Of a DNA stretch of 64,000 bases, positions 21,681 to 31,119 are shown piece by piece; the first letter of the stretch is position 1; every line of letters starts with the position of its first letter. Made by a program: the position numbers and the translations under genes. The notes beneath the pieces were generated by a model. That model worked only from the letters and a program-made list of their open reading frames with translations. It did not search any database and was not told the origin of the DNA. Source of the stretch: Entoloma clypeatum (Eukaryota; Basidiomycota; Agaricomycetes; Agaricales; Entolomataceae). Location: positions 1,798,001 through 1,862,000 of the forward strand of contig OY751496.1 of the NCBI GenBank assembly GCA_963565915.1, read 5' to 3'.

Positions 21681-22997
21681 TCAGGCAGAAACACCAGAGC
21701 TCCAAGCCATAATGGTGTGTTTGCGCTCCTCTGCCTCCAGATGTTCGGACTGCCTCCACTGAGCAAGGTCCCAATGATAACTTGGATAAGGAGGATTTTC
21801 CACATTTCGCTCATCGTCAAAGTCCCTGTCGCTGTCGTCCTCGTCATCCCGCGTACGGAACGGGCAGTTGAAAGAAAATATGTTTTGAAGGCCTCGATAG
21901 TCAGGGCTCGCGAACTTTTTGAGTACGCACTGGATGTAGTGCCAATTGAATACGCCGGCTGGAGGGAGGGAGAGTCCGGGTTCATGCGAGGTGAGGGTAA
22001 TCTGGTAACCATGCACCGTTGGATCAGCCGCTGTCGGTGTCTCCAATCCACGAATGCTCAGAGTCTGGTCGAAATAATTGTGCAAGACATATTGGTTCTG
22101 ACATCGGGCACACAAAATACTGAGCCATGGAGTGTGAAGAGTAAGAAAACTTACTTCTCCTGTGTTCCAGAATCCCAGACAGTAAGTATCCACCACTAAA
22201 TCTATGGCTGTGAACAGCAAAACTCCAAGCTGAGAATCATATCTGTCCATTGGAGTATTGGAACCAGTGAAGCGTTGCATGACCGATCGGACCCCAACAT
22301 CGCCAAGTCGCCTTGGAAGTAGGTGAGACGCAACCAGCATTAAGCGCACCCGCTCTCCTGAAACAATGCATCGTGCGTCACGGCGGAGTAGTTCGTCGCG
22401 GAACGGACCAGCTCGAGCCACCGATGTGTTGGTTGTCACGGACCGAGCCTGCCGAAGGCTTATCCTTGTGGGCGTGACGAGAGCGTCGTGGTTGGGGCGA
22501 AACTCGTAAATTGTGGCCATCAATGGCTCTCCAGGCTGTACCGGCCTCCACTGTGGCGGATCCATCTCCCTTTCCAACCAATAGTCGACTGATTGCGAGA
22601 CGAAGGTATAGAGGGTGCTGGTGCCAAGCGGCTCAAATATAAGCCGTGCTATCTTGATGAGCCAGTCCACGTTATCGCCCGAGAATGGATGTAGTTCAGG
22701 AAGGTTGGCGATGATGATGTTGAGATTTCCAGTTGTGCCTGAAATTGGGGGGATTGGCTGAGGATTGGGTTGGGTTGCCGTCGCTTGAGGAATTATGTTT
22801 AGAAACCTCTGGTTGATACGGAGATAGAGAGTTTGAGGTGGTGCGTTCATTGTCTTTTTTGAAGGAGCAGGCTTTCTCCTGGGCTTTCCCCTGCTTCTTT
22901 GGGATGGGCGGTCGTAAGGCTTGGAACTTGGCTTGGAACTTGGTTTGGAACTTCCGGAAAGACGGTCTGAACGGCGCGGACCAGTAGTGGACTTCAT
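21681..22997 (-). CDS. HNH_2-type nuclease-domain protein, left copy
   Basis: Exons 22155-22997 and 21681-22097 give 419 residues. The 57 bp intron has no stop and keeps frame, but its GTAAGT donor and TGTCAG acceptor and the sense join FWNTGENQYVLHNYFDQ favour splicing. The N-terminus is Ser/Lys/Arg-rich and basic. The HNH core begins at FRDELLRRDARCIVSGE and continues LMLVASHLLPRRLGDVGV, then VMQRFTGSNTP and VDTYCLGFWNT. The C-terminal part has GVFNWHYIQCVLKKFASPDY and an acidic RDDEDDSDRDFDDE stretch. Such HNH_2 proteins are multicopy in mushrooms and mostly uncharacterised; the His in ASHL is the likely metal/catalytic residue. It differs from the right copy by about a dozen residues and lacks one Gly in the N-terminal region. 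A copy of the POL2 upstream region lies about 190 bp upstream. Confidence 0.85.
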   Translation of the reverse strand: MKSTTGPRRSDRLSGSSKPSSKPSSKPYDRPSQRSRGKPRRKPAPSKKTMNAPPQTLYLRINQRFLNIIPQATATQPNPQPIPPISGTTGNLNIIIANLPELHPFSGDNVDWLIKIARLIFEPLGTSTLYTFVSQSVDYWLEREMDPPQWRPVQPGEPLMATIYEFRPNHDALVTPTRISLRQARSVTTNTSVARAGPFRDELLRRDARCIVSGERVRLMLVASHLLPRRLGDVGVRSVMQRFTGSNTPMDRYDSQLGVLLFTAIDLVVDTYCLGFWNTGEVSFLTLHTPWLSILCARCQNQYVLHNYFDQTLSIRGLETPTAADPTVHGYQITLTSHEPGLSLPPAGVFNWHYIQCVLKKFASPDYRGLQNIFSFNCPFRTRDDEDDSDRDFDDERNVENPPYPSYHWDLAQWRQSEHLEAEERKHTIMAWSSGVSA

Positions 22998-23183
22998 CTT
23001 TCTTCACGCTCGTACACTGGTACTACAGTATGGTGGATGATGAGTTCGTGCAGCCTGTGATGTGTCACATCAAGTCACAGATTCCCTTCATCCTCAGTTC
23101 TGACGCGACGCGACCTCAGGCTGGCGCGGAAATCCAACACGAGTCAGGATCGCTGACTCTATAAAGTATATGAAATACATTGC

Positions 23184-24921
23184 CTGGAGACTGTGTTCTG
23201 ACTTGTGACAGATTGTGACGGGTCGCGTTTTTCGTCACGTTGCGGAGAGCATATGCGCGATACCAGTCGCATAGTATTGACAGTACTACCTAATTTAGCT
23301 GTAACTACAGAAGCATTATGATGCTTGCCATAAAACAAGTAAGAAAAGTAAAGAACGAGAAGGACCCGGAGGAAATAGACAAAGAAACAAACATAGTCGT
23401 GTGCATGGTTATACATATATCACAGATTCACTTCAAAATCCCTCGTCCTCCTCGTTCACAGCAGCCCACCTCCCTCTCTGCGCATTTAGCCCAACGCTCA
23501 TACCCATTTCCAACCCATCCATACTAGGGCGAGGCTTGAAGCTCTCCCGTCTCGCCCTTGACGCTTTCTTCATTAGCTCAGCTGCATACCCACTTCCACT
23601 GATGTACCTCGATCCATACCCGCCAGATGTTATTCCAGACATACTCCTAACCCCACCCGCATAAGCACCCCCATATTTTGCGCTGCTCGGGAGTCTTCCA
23701 TGCCCCAAAGCATGGTGCTGCGTTCCTGGTTTCGGAACTGGCATAGCAAGATGTGATGATCGTGGCAACGATGCACTTGCCGATCTTCCAGGAGGAATCT
23801 TCGAAGGCGACACGGTCCTTCCACCCTCATTCCCACCTCTGCATAACCCTAGAGGTACCCTCGGGGTGTGACCTTTCCCGTTCCCTTTTTCGCGGCTCCT
23901 CTGTCGAAGGTGTCCTGCTGGAGCAGGTTCAGCCAATTTCAGTCTCTTGTTTGGGACAGATTGCGACGTAGATCCAGGTCGTACTGCAGGTGTAACTGTT
24001 CCTGTCTTAGACCCAGGAACATAGGCATGTACCGAATTAACAGGTGTGGTGGCACGCGGGGGAACTGATCCGGCCCGTGCAGGTTTCCGTTTGTTCTCCT
24101 GATCTTGCGCACTAACGGTTTCCATAAGAATTTGTAGGACACTCTCTCCGTGCACGAGGAATGGTTTCCCCATTTCGCTTTCCCAAGCAGGGATGGATGC
24201 CAAGAGATCTTGTTCGAGCTGCATGGAAAAACCGTGAATCGAGTGCAGAAGATTCAAATGACATGACATGACAACTGACGCGTGGTTTCTCCTTTTGAAC
24301 CCTCTTTCGCATCTTCTCCTCCCGCAACAGTCTTCCTGGATCCCTACCCCGGCCAGTGAGACGCGTTTGGTCGGAAGCAGCCGCAGCTAGCTCCTTCTCT
24401 TCCCCGCATATATCGAAGTATTTCTTTATGCCAGCCAGCAAGGGAGCCTTCTGCCGTCGTTCCTCCTTAAGTCTTCTGATTTCATCCTCATGAATTGTCA
24501 ACAATTCTTCGGTGTGCTCATCTGGAAGGAAACGTTCAGTACTGTATTCGGTCATGATACAGAAGCACGAACCGTCAGCAAAAGGTGCAAAATCCGCTCT
24601 CTCTTCTTCCCCGATCATGAGGTCATCCCAGAGCCTGATGATCTCTTCCCTCGCACTCTCGATAAATTGACCCATTCTCTCTCTCTTCAATTCCATCATC
24701 CTTTCAAGCTCTTCTTCGTATTCTCTGACTGTGTCCTCGGTGCTTCCTCGGTGTGTTTCCACGAAAGTGTCCATGTCCGCTTCACCCACACCAAGCCTCT
24801 TCCATAAGCCCTCGAGCTGGTCGTACATCGCTTGTATGTGGGCTTCTCTCTTGCGTTTGATCTCTTCGAGCGAACTTTGTAAATTCGCTGCCCAGGACAA
24901 TAGGTCTTGCGTGGGCTCGAC
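23184..24921 (-). repeat. 1,738 bp inverted duplication, left arm (PRC1 3' half plus POL2 upstream region)
   Basis: This pairs with 31120-32857 in inverted orientation with coordinates summing to 56041 at every point checked, so there are no indels. The only difference I noticed is one base near the outer end (CAGAACACAG versus CAGAACAAAG). It contains the PRC1 3' half and 249 bp beyond the stop codon. Confidence 0.92.
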
Positions 24922-26028
24922 ATTTTCGAGACCAACGGGAACATTGTGATTGTTGGGCAAGCCCTCTTCTTCCGCCAACTCAAGATGGACAACAAAGTTG
25001 GCGAATATCCTTTGATAGTCGGATTCTAGCGGTGACCGAAGGTCCTCTTGGAAAAGAAGAGGTGTTAGAGGTCTGGTACGTGTCATGGGAGTTGGAGTCG
25101 AGACGAGGAAGGGATCGTTGGTGGTGGAGTGCGATGATGAAGTACGTTGAGCGGTGGAACTAATCGCGCTGAGAAAGTTTGTTTTGGACGATGACGGAAG
25201 GTCGTCTGGCGCTGGGGGAACCATGCCGAGTTCTGTGTATAGCCAATCAATTTGCACAAAAGTCGTAGACAACTGATTTGATCGTTTAGCCTATAGTTTA
25301 GGATGAGAGTGAGCAAGTGAAGCGATGACGAGACAGCCGTCCTCGAGAAATAGTCTCGGCTGGGTGGGCCTTCAAGGGACTCACCACCTCGGCTTTCCCT
25401 CTTACAAGTTCTTTTTCAAGTTTAGAGAAACGTTCCGTCGTGACATCGAGATTGCCATTTGGGTCCTTTGAATTCTCGCCAACTGCAAGGTTCGGTTCCA
25501 GGATGTCTCGGGCATAGTAATCTGTGCCCAAAGTGCGGGCGAGTGCTTTGATGCGATTCGTCAAAGTCGTGAGCTGTTCAAGTTTGGTGTGATACGCCTG
25601 GTAATTCCACCGTCAGACGCTATCAAGAGTAACAGATAACTGTGCCCACTCGCCTGACGCAGTTTCTCCTGATGCTCCGAAATCATCTCAAATCTCCGAG
25701 GCAAAACCAACTCCTTCCTCAACTCCCCTACGCTAGTTTCGGTCGCTTTCACATTCGCCCCAAGGGCCTTGGAATAACGCACACATTCGACCTCAACACC
25801 CTCACACTTCTCCATCCATCTTTCTACCTCCGTTTGCCGAAGATGTATCTGGCTCTCGACTGTTTGTATTAGCTGCTTTTGCAGCGTTCTCAGCTCATCC
25901 TCTAGCGCCGTTGACGGAAGCCCGAGCTGGGCGTGCAGAGTAGGCAACAGTTGTGTTTGTGCTTGTAACTGTGTATGGAGTGAATTTAGTAGCGATGTGA
26001 GGGTCAACGACATCTGCGGTGCAGACAT
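23433..26028 (-). CDS. ASE1: PRC1/Ase1-family microtubule-bundling protein
   Basis: Exons 25654-26028, 25385-25597, 24573-25290, 24280-24521 and 23433-24218 sum to 2,334 bp and 777 residues. The start MSAPQMSLTLTSLLNSLHTQ at 26028 opens an N-terminal helical dimerisation rod. Later helices include FVQIDWLYTELGMVPPAPDD, QSSLEEIKRKREAHIQAMYD and the spectrin-like microtubule-binding region (EELERMMELKRERMGQF, HEDEIRRLKEERRQKAPLL, GIKKYFDICGEEKELAA). The last 270 residues are basic and disordered and form a plausible second tubulin contact. The family crosslinks antiparallel microtubules in the spindle midzone. Intron 1 uses a GC donor (GCGAGT). Intron 3 (24522-24572) is stop-free and frame-keeping, but splicing gives the conserved PFADDEHTEELL. 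This is the only full copy; the right copy is truncated. Confidence 0.9.
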
Positions 26029-26653
26029 CGCATGTATGTTGGTCGTTGCGGCGTAGTAAGATCGCAAAGGATGGAAGCAGGGATATGGTCAATGTGGTTC
26101 AACGCGCCAAACCAACCGATGCACGTGATCGTTACTCGCGTCAAGTTCCCACGGTCTATCCACGCGTCAGGAATTGTTGCCTTGGATTTATTTCTTGATA
26201 CTACAGGATGTGGTAAGTCGGATCTCGGGTCTGTGGGACCTGACCATTTACCAAGACTCGGGATCGACAGTAGTAAGTACCAGAAAACTCGACGGCAGAC
26301 ACATCCGCAATCAGTCACAACAGATGATTACTCAGCAGATTTTAAGATTGCACTGTCGAACTTTGGATGTCGACCAACACGCACTATCGACGAATGCGCG
26401 GCAAGGGCCATCCATCCCTTGAAATGGCTACGGTTCCTCGGATTTACAATATACGGCAGCGCAGGCATCATCACCCTTTCACCTGGCGGGGCGGAGCTAG
26501 GGAATTATAATGGGAACGTCGAACTCCACCGTTATTATTTCCGCTCAGAAGGCAAGACAACTGCAAGTCATCCCCAGTACACGTGGCTCAATGTTTGTTT
26601 TAGCCGAAGCCTCCTTGCTTGATCTATATGGAATGGACGTTCGAACCTCTCTA

Positions 26654-26950
26654 TTATTGCTGTTTCCAAAATAGTTAGCGCGACCTAATAATTGACAACA
26701 AGTACCGTCAAAACTTCGAACAGCAATAACTCAAGATCCGCTGAACGTATTCACTTAAAAATTAGATGGCGCGATTGGTCTCATCCAGGGCTAGACAGCC
26801 CCATAGTTTTTATCCCTAAATGTTGAGTTTTACAATATACCACATCAGACCACCCTTCCGAGACAAGAACACCTTTAGAAAAAGAACTAGCAGTCCGAAA
26901 CACCTGGAACTCGGATATGCTGTAGCCATAATGTATCCCTAGACAGCCCC
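26654..26950. repeat. left terminal inverted repeat of the transposon
   Basis: About 297 bp, complementary to 27830-28119 with few mismatches. Each arm contains an internal copy of CTAGACAGCCCC near both its middle and inner end. Confidence 0.85.
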
Positions 26951-27342
26951 ACTGGACTTTGTCCAAGTTTTGCAATGAGAGCCTGAAGCTCTTTTGTCAA
27001 GCATGTGTGGGTATACTCCTTGTCCTTCACCATCATCATGACTTGCGGACAACACATCTCAGACGATCTCCGCAAGACTCTTGCCTATACGTGCCACAGC
27101 CGTTCTCTGGAAGACGTTGTCCAACTGACAAACTGCAAAAAGCGCACCGTTCAATGAATTTTAGCAGAGCATTGGCAACGGCATGGTTCATTGGCAGTGC
27201 GGCGTCTGGAGCTCAGAGGAAGGAAACCAGTGCTCAAATCTATAGATATCCAAGTGCGTTCCAATATTTCCCCCAGCTAGACCCTTCTGAGCATCAGACA
27301 GTTTCCGCAAGGCATGATATGACACAAACCTGACTTTTGCCT

Positions 27343-27687
27343 GACTTATACCTTGACGAACTTCAAGAGCACCTAAAAAACCACCAAGGGGTTATCACAA
27401 GCACATCAATGATATGGTCTGCACTGAAAAGAAGTGGCTATTCAATGAAAAAGGTGAGATCTGGCCCTACTGGTTTGTAACATCCATCATACTTGTGCTA
27501 GATCACTCATAATGCTTTTGAAAGGAATGAAGATAAACGGGCGGCATTTCACTACTACCATGGCCTTCAACTTTTACCAGAGCAGACAGTTTTCATTCAT
27601 GAGAGCCCATTTGACCAACGAACGTCAATCTGTCACAAGGCCTGTGTTTTACATGGTCGCCAAGCACAGAAGGCATTGTCCAGTTGA
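27343..27687 (+). pseudogene. IS630/Tc1-mariner transposase remnant
   Basis: Two exons are visible (27343-27453 and 27502-27687, GTGAGA...CTAG intron). The first gives DLYLDELQEHLKNHQGVITS then WSALKRSGYSMKK, the helix-turn-helix part before the catalytic domain. The second gives FERNEDKRAAFHYYHGLQLL and then EQTVFIHESPFDQRTS. In active relatives the last motif is VFxDES, where the Asp is the first residue of the DDE/DDD triad; here it is His. Translation stops at 27687, and the rest of the catalytic domain is missing. Confidence 0.8.
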
Positions 27688-27829
27688 AGACTTTCACTTG
27701 TTCTGACTGTTGCTCATAGTCTTGAAGGGCTTGCAACATGGTGGAACAAGGATTGGGTTGAAAGTGATTGGTTGCTGCATCCATCAGCAACCAACTCATT
27801 TTCAAATTGTTGTATGCCTCAAATTTCAT

Positions 27830-28119
27830 GGGGCTGTCTAGGGATACATTATAGTTACAGCATATCCGAGTTCCAGGTGTTTCGGACTGCTAGTTCTTTT
27901 TCTAAAGGTGTTCTTGTCTCGGAAGGGTGGTCTGATGTGGTAAAACTCAACATTTAGGGATAAAAACTATGGGGCTGTCTAGCCCTGGATGAGACCAATC
28001 GCGCCATCTAATTTTTAAGTGAATATGTTGAGCGGATCTTGAGTTATTGCTGTTCGAAGTTTTGACGGTACTGGTTGTCAATTATTAGGTCGCGCCAACT
28101 ATTTTGGAAACAGCAATAA
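27830..28119. repeat. right terminal inverted repeat of the transposon
   Basis: About 290 bp, starting GGGGCTGTCTAGGGATACAT and ending GGAAACAGCAATAA. It pairs with 26654-26950. Confidence 0.85.
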
Positions 28120-29040
28120 CTAGGCCAAACAAGAATTAGTGCAACGCGACGGATCATGTGTGCTCACTGGTTCACCAGCACATACTACCTTTGGTGCTAT
28201 CTTATTCCTGACGCAAAAGGGGACCAGGTGAGTTCCAAAAGACCTCCCAATTTGAGCTCCTCATCTTCCTGCCGGTGAAGTACATGGCCGCTTTCATGAA
28301 GTATCGAGGTGGAGAAGGATACTGTACGATATCAACTACTTGAAAAATGGTTTGCTCCTCCATATTTCGCTGCACCGGGTAGTTAAATTGTCGCAATTGG
28401 CTTTTTTGCAGGTCAGTTACTATGCAGGCCAGTTATCCCTATATGAAATGAAATCATATACAGACTCCAAATTTTGTCCCTCAAAAATTGGGATGTGCGG
28501 CAAATGGCCAACACCAATGAGTGGCCGCCTTCAGTCGTATTTGACTTTATGCATGGCTGTGCAGTTCTAGCAGCTTGGGCACTTCTTGCATTTGTGAGAT
28601 TTCTGGCAGGCAAAATCAAGGATGTGTACTGCAACAATGCAGATGAAGCAGACCGCCAGCGCAATGAAACACAGGCAGAGGGGCGTAAAATCGACGACCA
28701 AGTGAAAGCTCGGGGTGAGCGGGCTGCTAGATGGCAAACACGGTCCATGGGGGACAAGACCAGGCTCAAGAAGCAGACGTGGATCTAGTGATGGCACCGT
28801 GGATGCGAAATTCAAAGAAGAGATATCACAAACAAGCCTCAGGAGCCGAGAAGTGCAGGGGTAAGGTTGGCGCATGGCTTTAATCAGTAGAGGCAGTGTA
28901 TTTCGTATACTTACTTTATAGAGTCAGCGATCCTTGCCGGGATTTCCGCGTCAGCCTGAGGATGAAGGGAATCTGTGACTTGATGTGATGCACATCACAG
29001 CCTGCACGAACTCATCATCCCTGTACGAGCGTGAAGAAAG

Positions 29041-30360
29041 ATGAAGTCCACTACTGGTCTGCGCCGTTCAGACCGTCTTTCCGGAAGTTCCAAACCAAGT
29101 TCCGAGCCAAGTTCCAAGCCTTACGACCGCCCATCCCAAAGAAGCAGGGGAAAGCCCAGGAGAAAGCCTGCAGGTCCTTCAAAAAAGACAATGAACGCAC
29201 CACCTCAAACTCTCTACCTCCGTATCAATCAGAGGTTTTCAAACATAATTCCTCAAGCGACGGCAACCCAACCCAACCCTCAGCCAATCCCCCCAATTCC
29301 AGGCACAACTGGAAATCTCAACGTCATCATCGCCAACCTTCCTGAACTACATCCATTCTCGGGCGATAACGTGGACTGGCTCATCAAGATAGCACGGCTT
29401 ATATTTGAGCCGCTTGGCACCAGCACCCTCTATACCTTCGTCTCGCAATCAGTCGACTATTGGTTGGAAAGGGAGATGGATCCGCCACAGTGGAGGCCGG
29501 TACAGCCTGGAGAGCCATTGATGGCCACAATTTACGAGTTTCGCCCCAACCACAACGCTCTCGTCACGCCCACAAGGATAAGCCTTCGGCAGGCTCGGTC
29601 CGTGACAACCAACACATCGGTGGCTCGAGCTGGTCCGTTCCGCGACGAACTACTCCGCCGTGACACACGATGCATTGTTTCAGGAGAGTGGGTGCGCTTA
29701 ATGCTGGTTGCGTCTCACCTACTTCCAAGGCGACTTGGCGATGTTGGGGTCCGATCGGTCATGCAACGCTTCACTGGTTCCAATACTCCAGTGGACAGAT
29801 ATGATTCTCGGCTTGGAGTTTTGCTGTTCTCAACCATGGATTTAGTGGTGGATACTTACTGTCTGGGATTCTGGAACACAGAAGAGGTAAGTTTTCTTAC
29901 TCTTCATACTCCATGGCTCAGTATTTTGTGTGCCCGATGTCAGAACCAATATGTCTTGCATAATTATTTCGACCAGACTCTGAGCATTCGTGGATCGGCG
30001 ACACCGACAGCGGCTGATCCAACGGTGCATGGTTACCAGATTACCCTCACCTCGCATGAACCCGGACTCTCCCTCCCTCCAGCCGGCGTATTCAATTGGC
30101 ACTACATCCAGTGCGTACTCAAAAAATTCGCGAGCCCTGACTATCGAGGCCTTCAAAACATATTTTCTTTCAACTGCCCGTTCCGTACGCGGGATGACGA
30201 GGACGACAGCGACAGGGACTTTGACGATGAGCGAAATGTGGAAAATCCTCCTTATCCAAGTTATCATTGGGACCTTGCTCAGTGGAGGCAGTCCGAACAT
30301 CTGGAGGCAGAGGAGCGCAAACACACCATTATGGCTTGGAGCTCTGGTGTTTCTGCCTGA
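29041..30360 (+). CDS. HNH_2-type nuclease-domain protein, right copy
   Basis: Exons 29041-29886 and 29944-30360 give 420 residues, with the same intron position as the left copy. The core is FRDELLRRDTRCIVSGEWVR then LMLVASHLLPRRLGDVGV. Differences from the left copy include D-to-T before RCIVSG, R-to-W after SGE, and changes around LFSTMDLVVDTYCL, scattered rather than disabling. The reading frame is intact, so both copies have kept coding potential. Its upstream region (28891-29040) is a shorter version of the left copy's and lacks the adjacent POL2-derived segment. Confidence 0.85.
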   Translation: MKSTTGLRRSDRLSGSSKPSSEPSSKPYDRPSQRSRGKPRRKPAGPSKKTMNAPPQTLYLRINQRFSNIIPQATATQPNPQPIPPIPGTTGNLNVIIANLPELHPFSGDNVDWLIKIARLIFEPLGTSTLYTFVSQSVDYWLEREMDPPQWRPVQPGEPLMATIYEFRPNHNALVTPTRISLRQARSVTTNTSVARAGPFRDELLRRDTRCIVSGEWVRLMLVASHLLPRRLGDVGVRSVMQRFTGSNTPVDRYDSRLGVLLFSTMDLVVDTYCLGFWNTEEVSFLTLHTPWLSILCARCQNQYVLHNYFDQTLSIRGSATPTAADPTVHGYQITLTSHEPGLSLPPAGVFNWHYIQCVLKKFASPDYRGLQNIFSFNCPFRTRDDEDDSDRDFDDERNVENPPYPSYHWDLAQWRQSEHLEAEERKHTIMAWSSGVSA

Positions 30361-30689
30361 AACCTTTTCACCGAAGATCGACCAGTCACTTCTTCACTTC
30401 TGGCTGGCAGCTCGTCCCATGGAAAAGCCTCTCTTGTTCCAATACTGTTTTCAAAACCCATCCCACAATCGACACTTAAAGAATTCGAACTCTCGCAAAC
30501 GGGCAGGCAAACCTTCATTCAAATTGATTTCGCACGATTCCAGCCAACTTGTACAATACAATCAAATTTCGTCTATCATTGGACTGTTAAATTGTGACTG
30601 CTAGTGATGAAAGACACCATACCTGTCTTGGTGTGTGATTATGGGCTATGTCTCTTACTCTGTTCTCCTAGTCTCTCGTAGGCAAACCC

Positions 30690-30968
30690 AATTCTCCCAG
30701 ATATGTGATAGGGCCTTTTCTTTCCATCTCCGTCGAACTCTTCTCCTACGCCGTTATTCCCCCCAGCTTCAAGGAATACCTACGGAAATACGCAAAGATC
30801 TTTGATCTTTTATCAGATGTCCGATTCAATACTGCCGTGAAAAATGTCGCCTGGAAAGGTTCTCGCTGGGAAGTAACCACAGGCGATTGCCAAGTCGATG
30901 ACTTCGACAAGGTCATTGTCGCCAACGGCCATTACGGCATACCTCGCACCCCAAAACTTCCTGGATAA
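30690..30968 (+). pseudogene. flavin monooxygenase fragment, right copy, in frame
   Basis: Encodes SFKEYLRKYAKIFDLLSDVR, then FNTAVKNVAWKGSRWEVTTG and DDFDKVIVANGHYGIPRTPK, then LPG and a stop. The VIVANGHYxxPRxPxLPG block is typical of flavin-containing monooxygenases. Only about 85 residues of a roughly 500-residue enzyme are present. The next 150 bp (30969-31116) read as an open frame only on the opposite strand. Confidence 0.78.
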
Positions 30969-31119
30969 ATCGTTTTGAGGCCTTCAACGATGCCCTTTTC
31001 GGGCGCGAGGATGTCGATGGAATCAGGCCAGAACTGAGTGATGAGCTCGATGACGGCGTAAGCATAATCAATTATACCACCATGGGATCGGTAGGTCTTT
31101 GAGGGGTGGGTTACTAAAC

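Larger units (their letters stand above)
20926..23185 (-). repeat. HNH unit, left copy (inverted repeat partner of 28891-31116)
   Basis: Read on the minus strand, this segment matches 28891-31116 along its whole length with scattered substitutions and a few indels, mainly in the 150 bp before the HNH start codon. Both copies begin with AGGCARTGTATTTC and end with GAGGGGTGGGTTACTA. The flanks differ outside these points. The unit carries an HNH nuclease gene, a flavin-monooxygenase fragment, and a further 150 bp reading in the opposite sense. Confidence 0.9.
26654..28119. mobile_element. IS630/Tc1-mariner-like DNA transposon with long terminal inverted repeats, dead
   Basis: The 1,466 bp element is bounded by inverted repeats of about 290 bp starting TTATTGCTGTTTCCAAAATA and ending with its complement. 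The trinucleotide CTA occurs directly outside both ends, a possible target-site duplication (TA would be expected for this superfamily). Inside is a decayed transposase. It sits within a third HNH_2 nuclease gene. Confidence 0.82.
26293..28788 (+). pseudogene. third HNH_2 nuclease gene, split by a transposon
   Basis: The N-terminal part (26293-26622) includes HPLKWLRFLGFTIYGSAGII and YYFRSEG, typical of the region before the HNH core in mushroom HNH_2 proteins. The core resumes at about 28132 after the element at 26654-28119: VQRDGSCVLTGSPAHTT, then, after a +1 shift, YLIPDAKGDQ. It continues with YDINYLKNGLLLHISLHRVV, QTPNF, and WPPSVVFDFMHGCAVLAAWA up to 28788. Frameshifts and stops break it in several places. 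It belongs to a different HNH_2 subgroup from the two inverted copies. Confidence 0.75.
28891..31116 (+). repeat. HNH unit, right copy (inverted repeat partner of 20926-23185)
   Basis: Same content and order as the left copy, read on the plus strand. Upstream lies the third HNH pseudogene. Downstream, the unit joins PRC1 coding sequence directly at about 31117-31120, where PRC1 loses its 5' half. Confidence 0.9.

Noticed and set aside
21437..22051. 204-codon minus-strand frame overlapping the HNH gene end
   Set aside because: A shifted frame of the HNH C-terminal half that continues into non-coding DNA; it is present in both unit copies only because the DNA is duplicated.
31084..31119. Possible new start codon for the truncated PRC1 copy
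   Set aside because: No ATG is in frame; the upstream open part begins with TTG and lies in the HNH unit.
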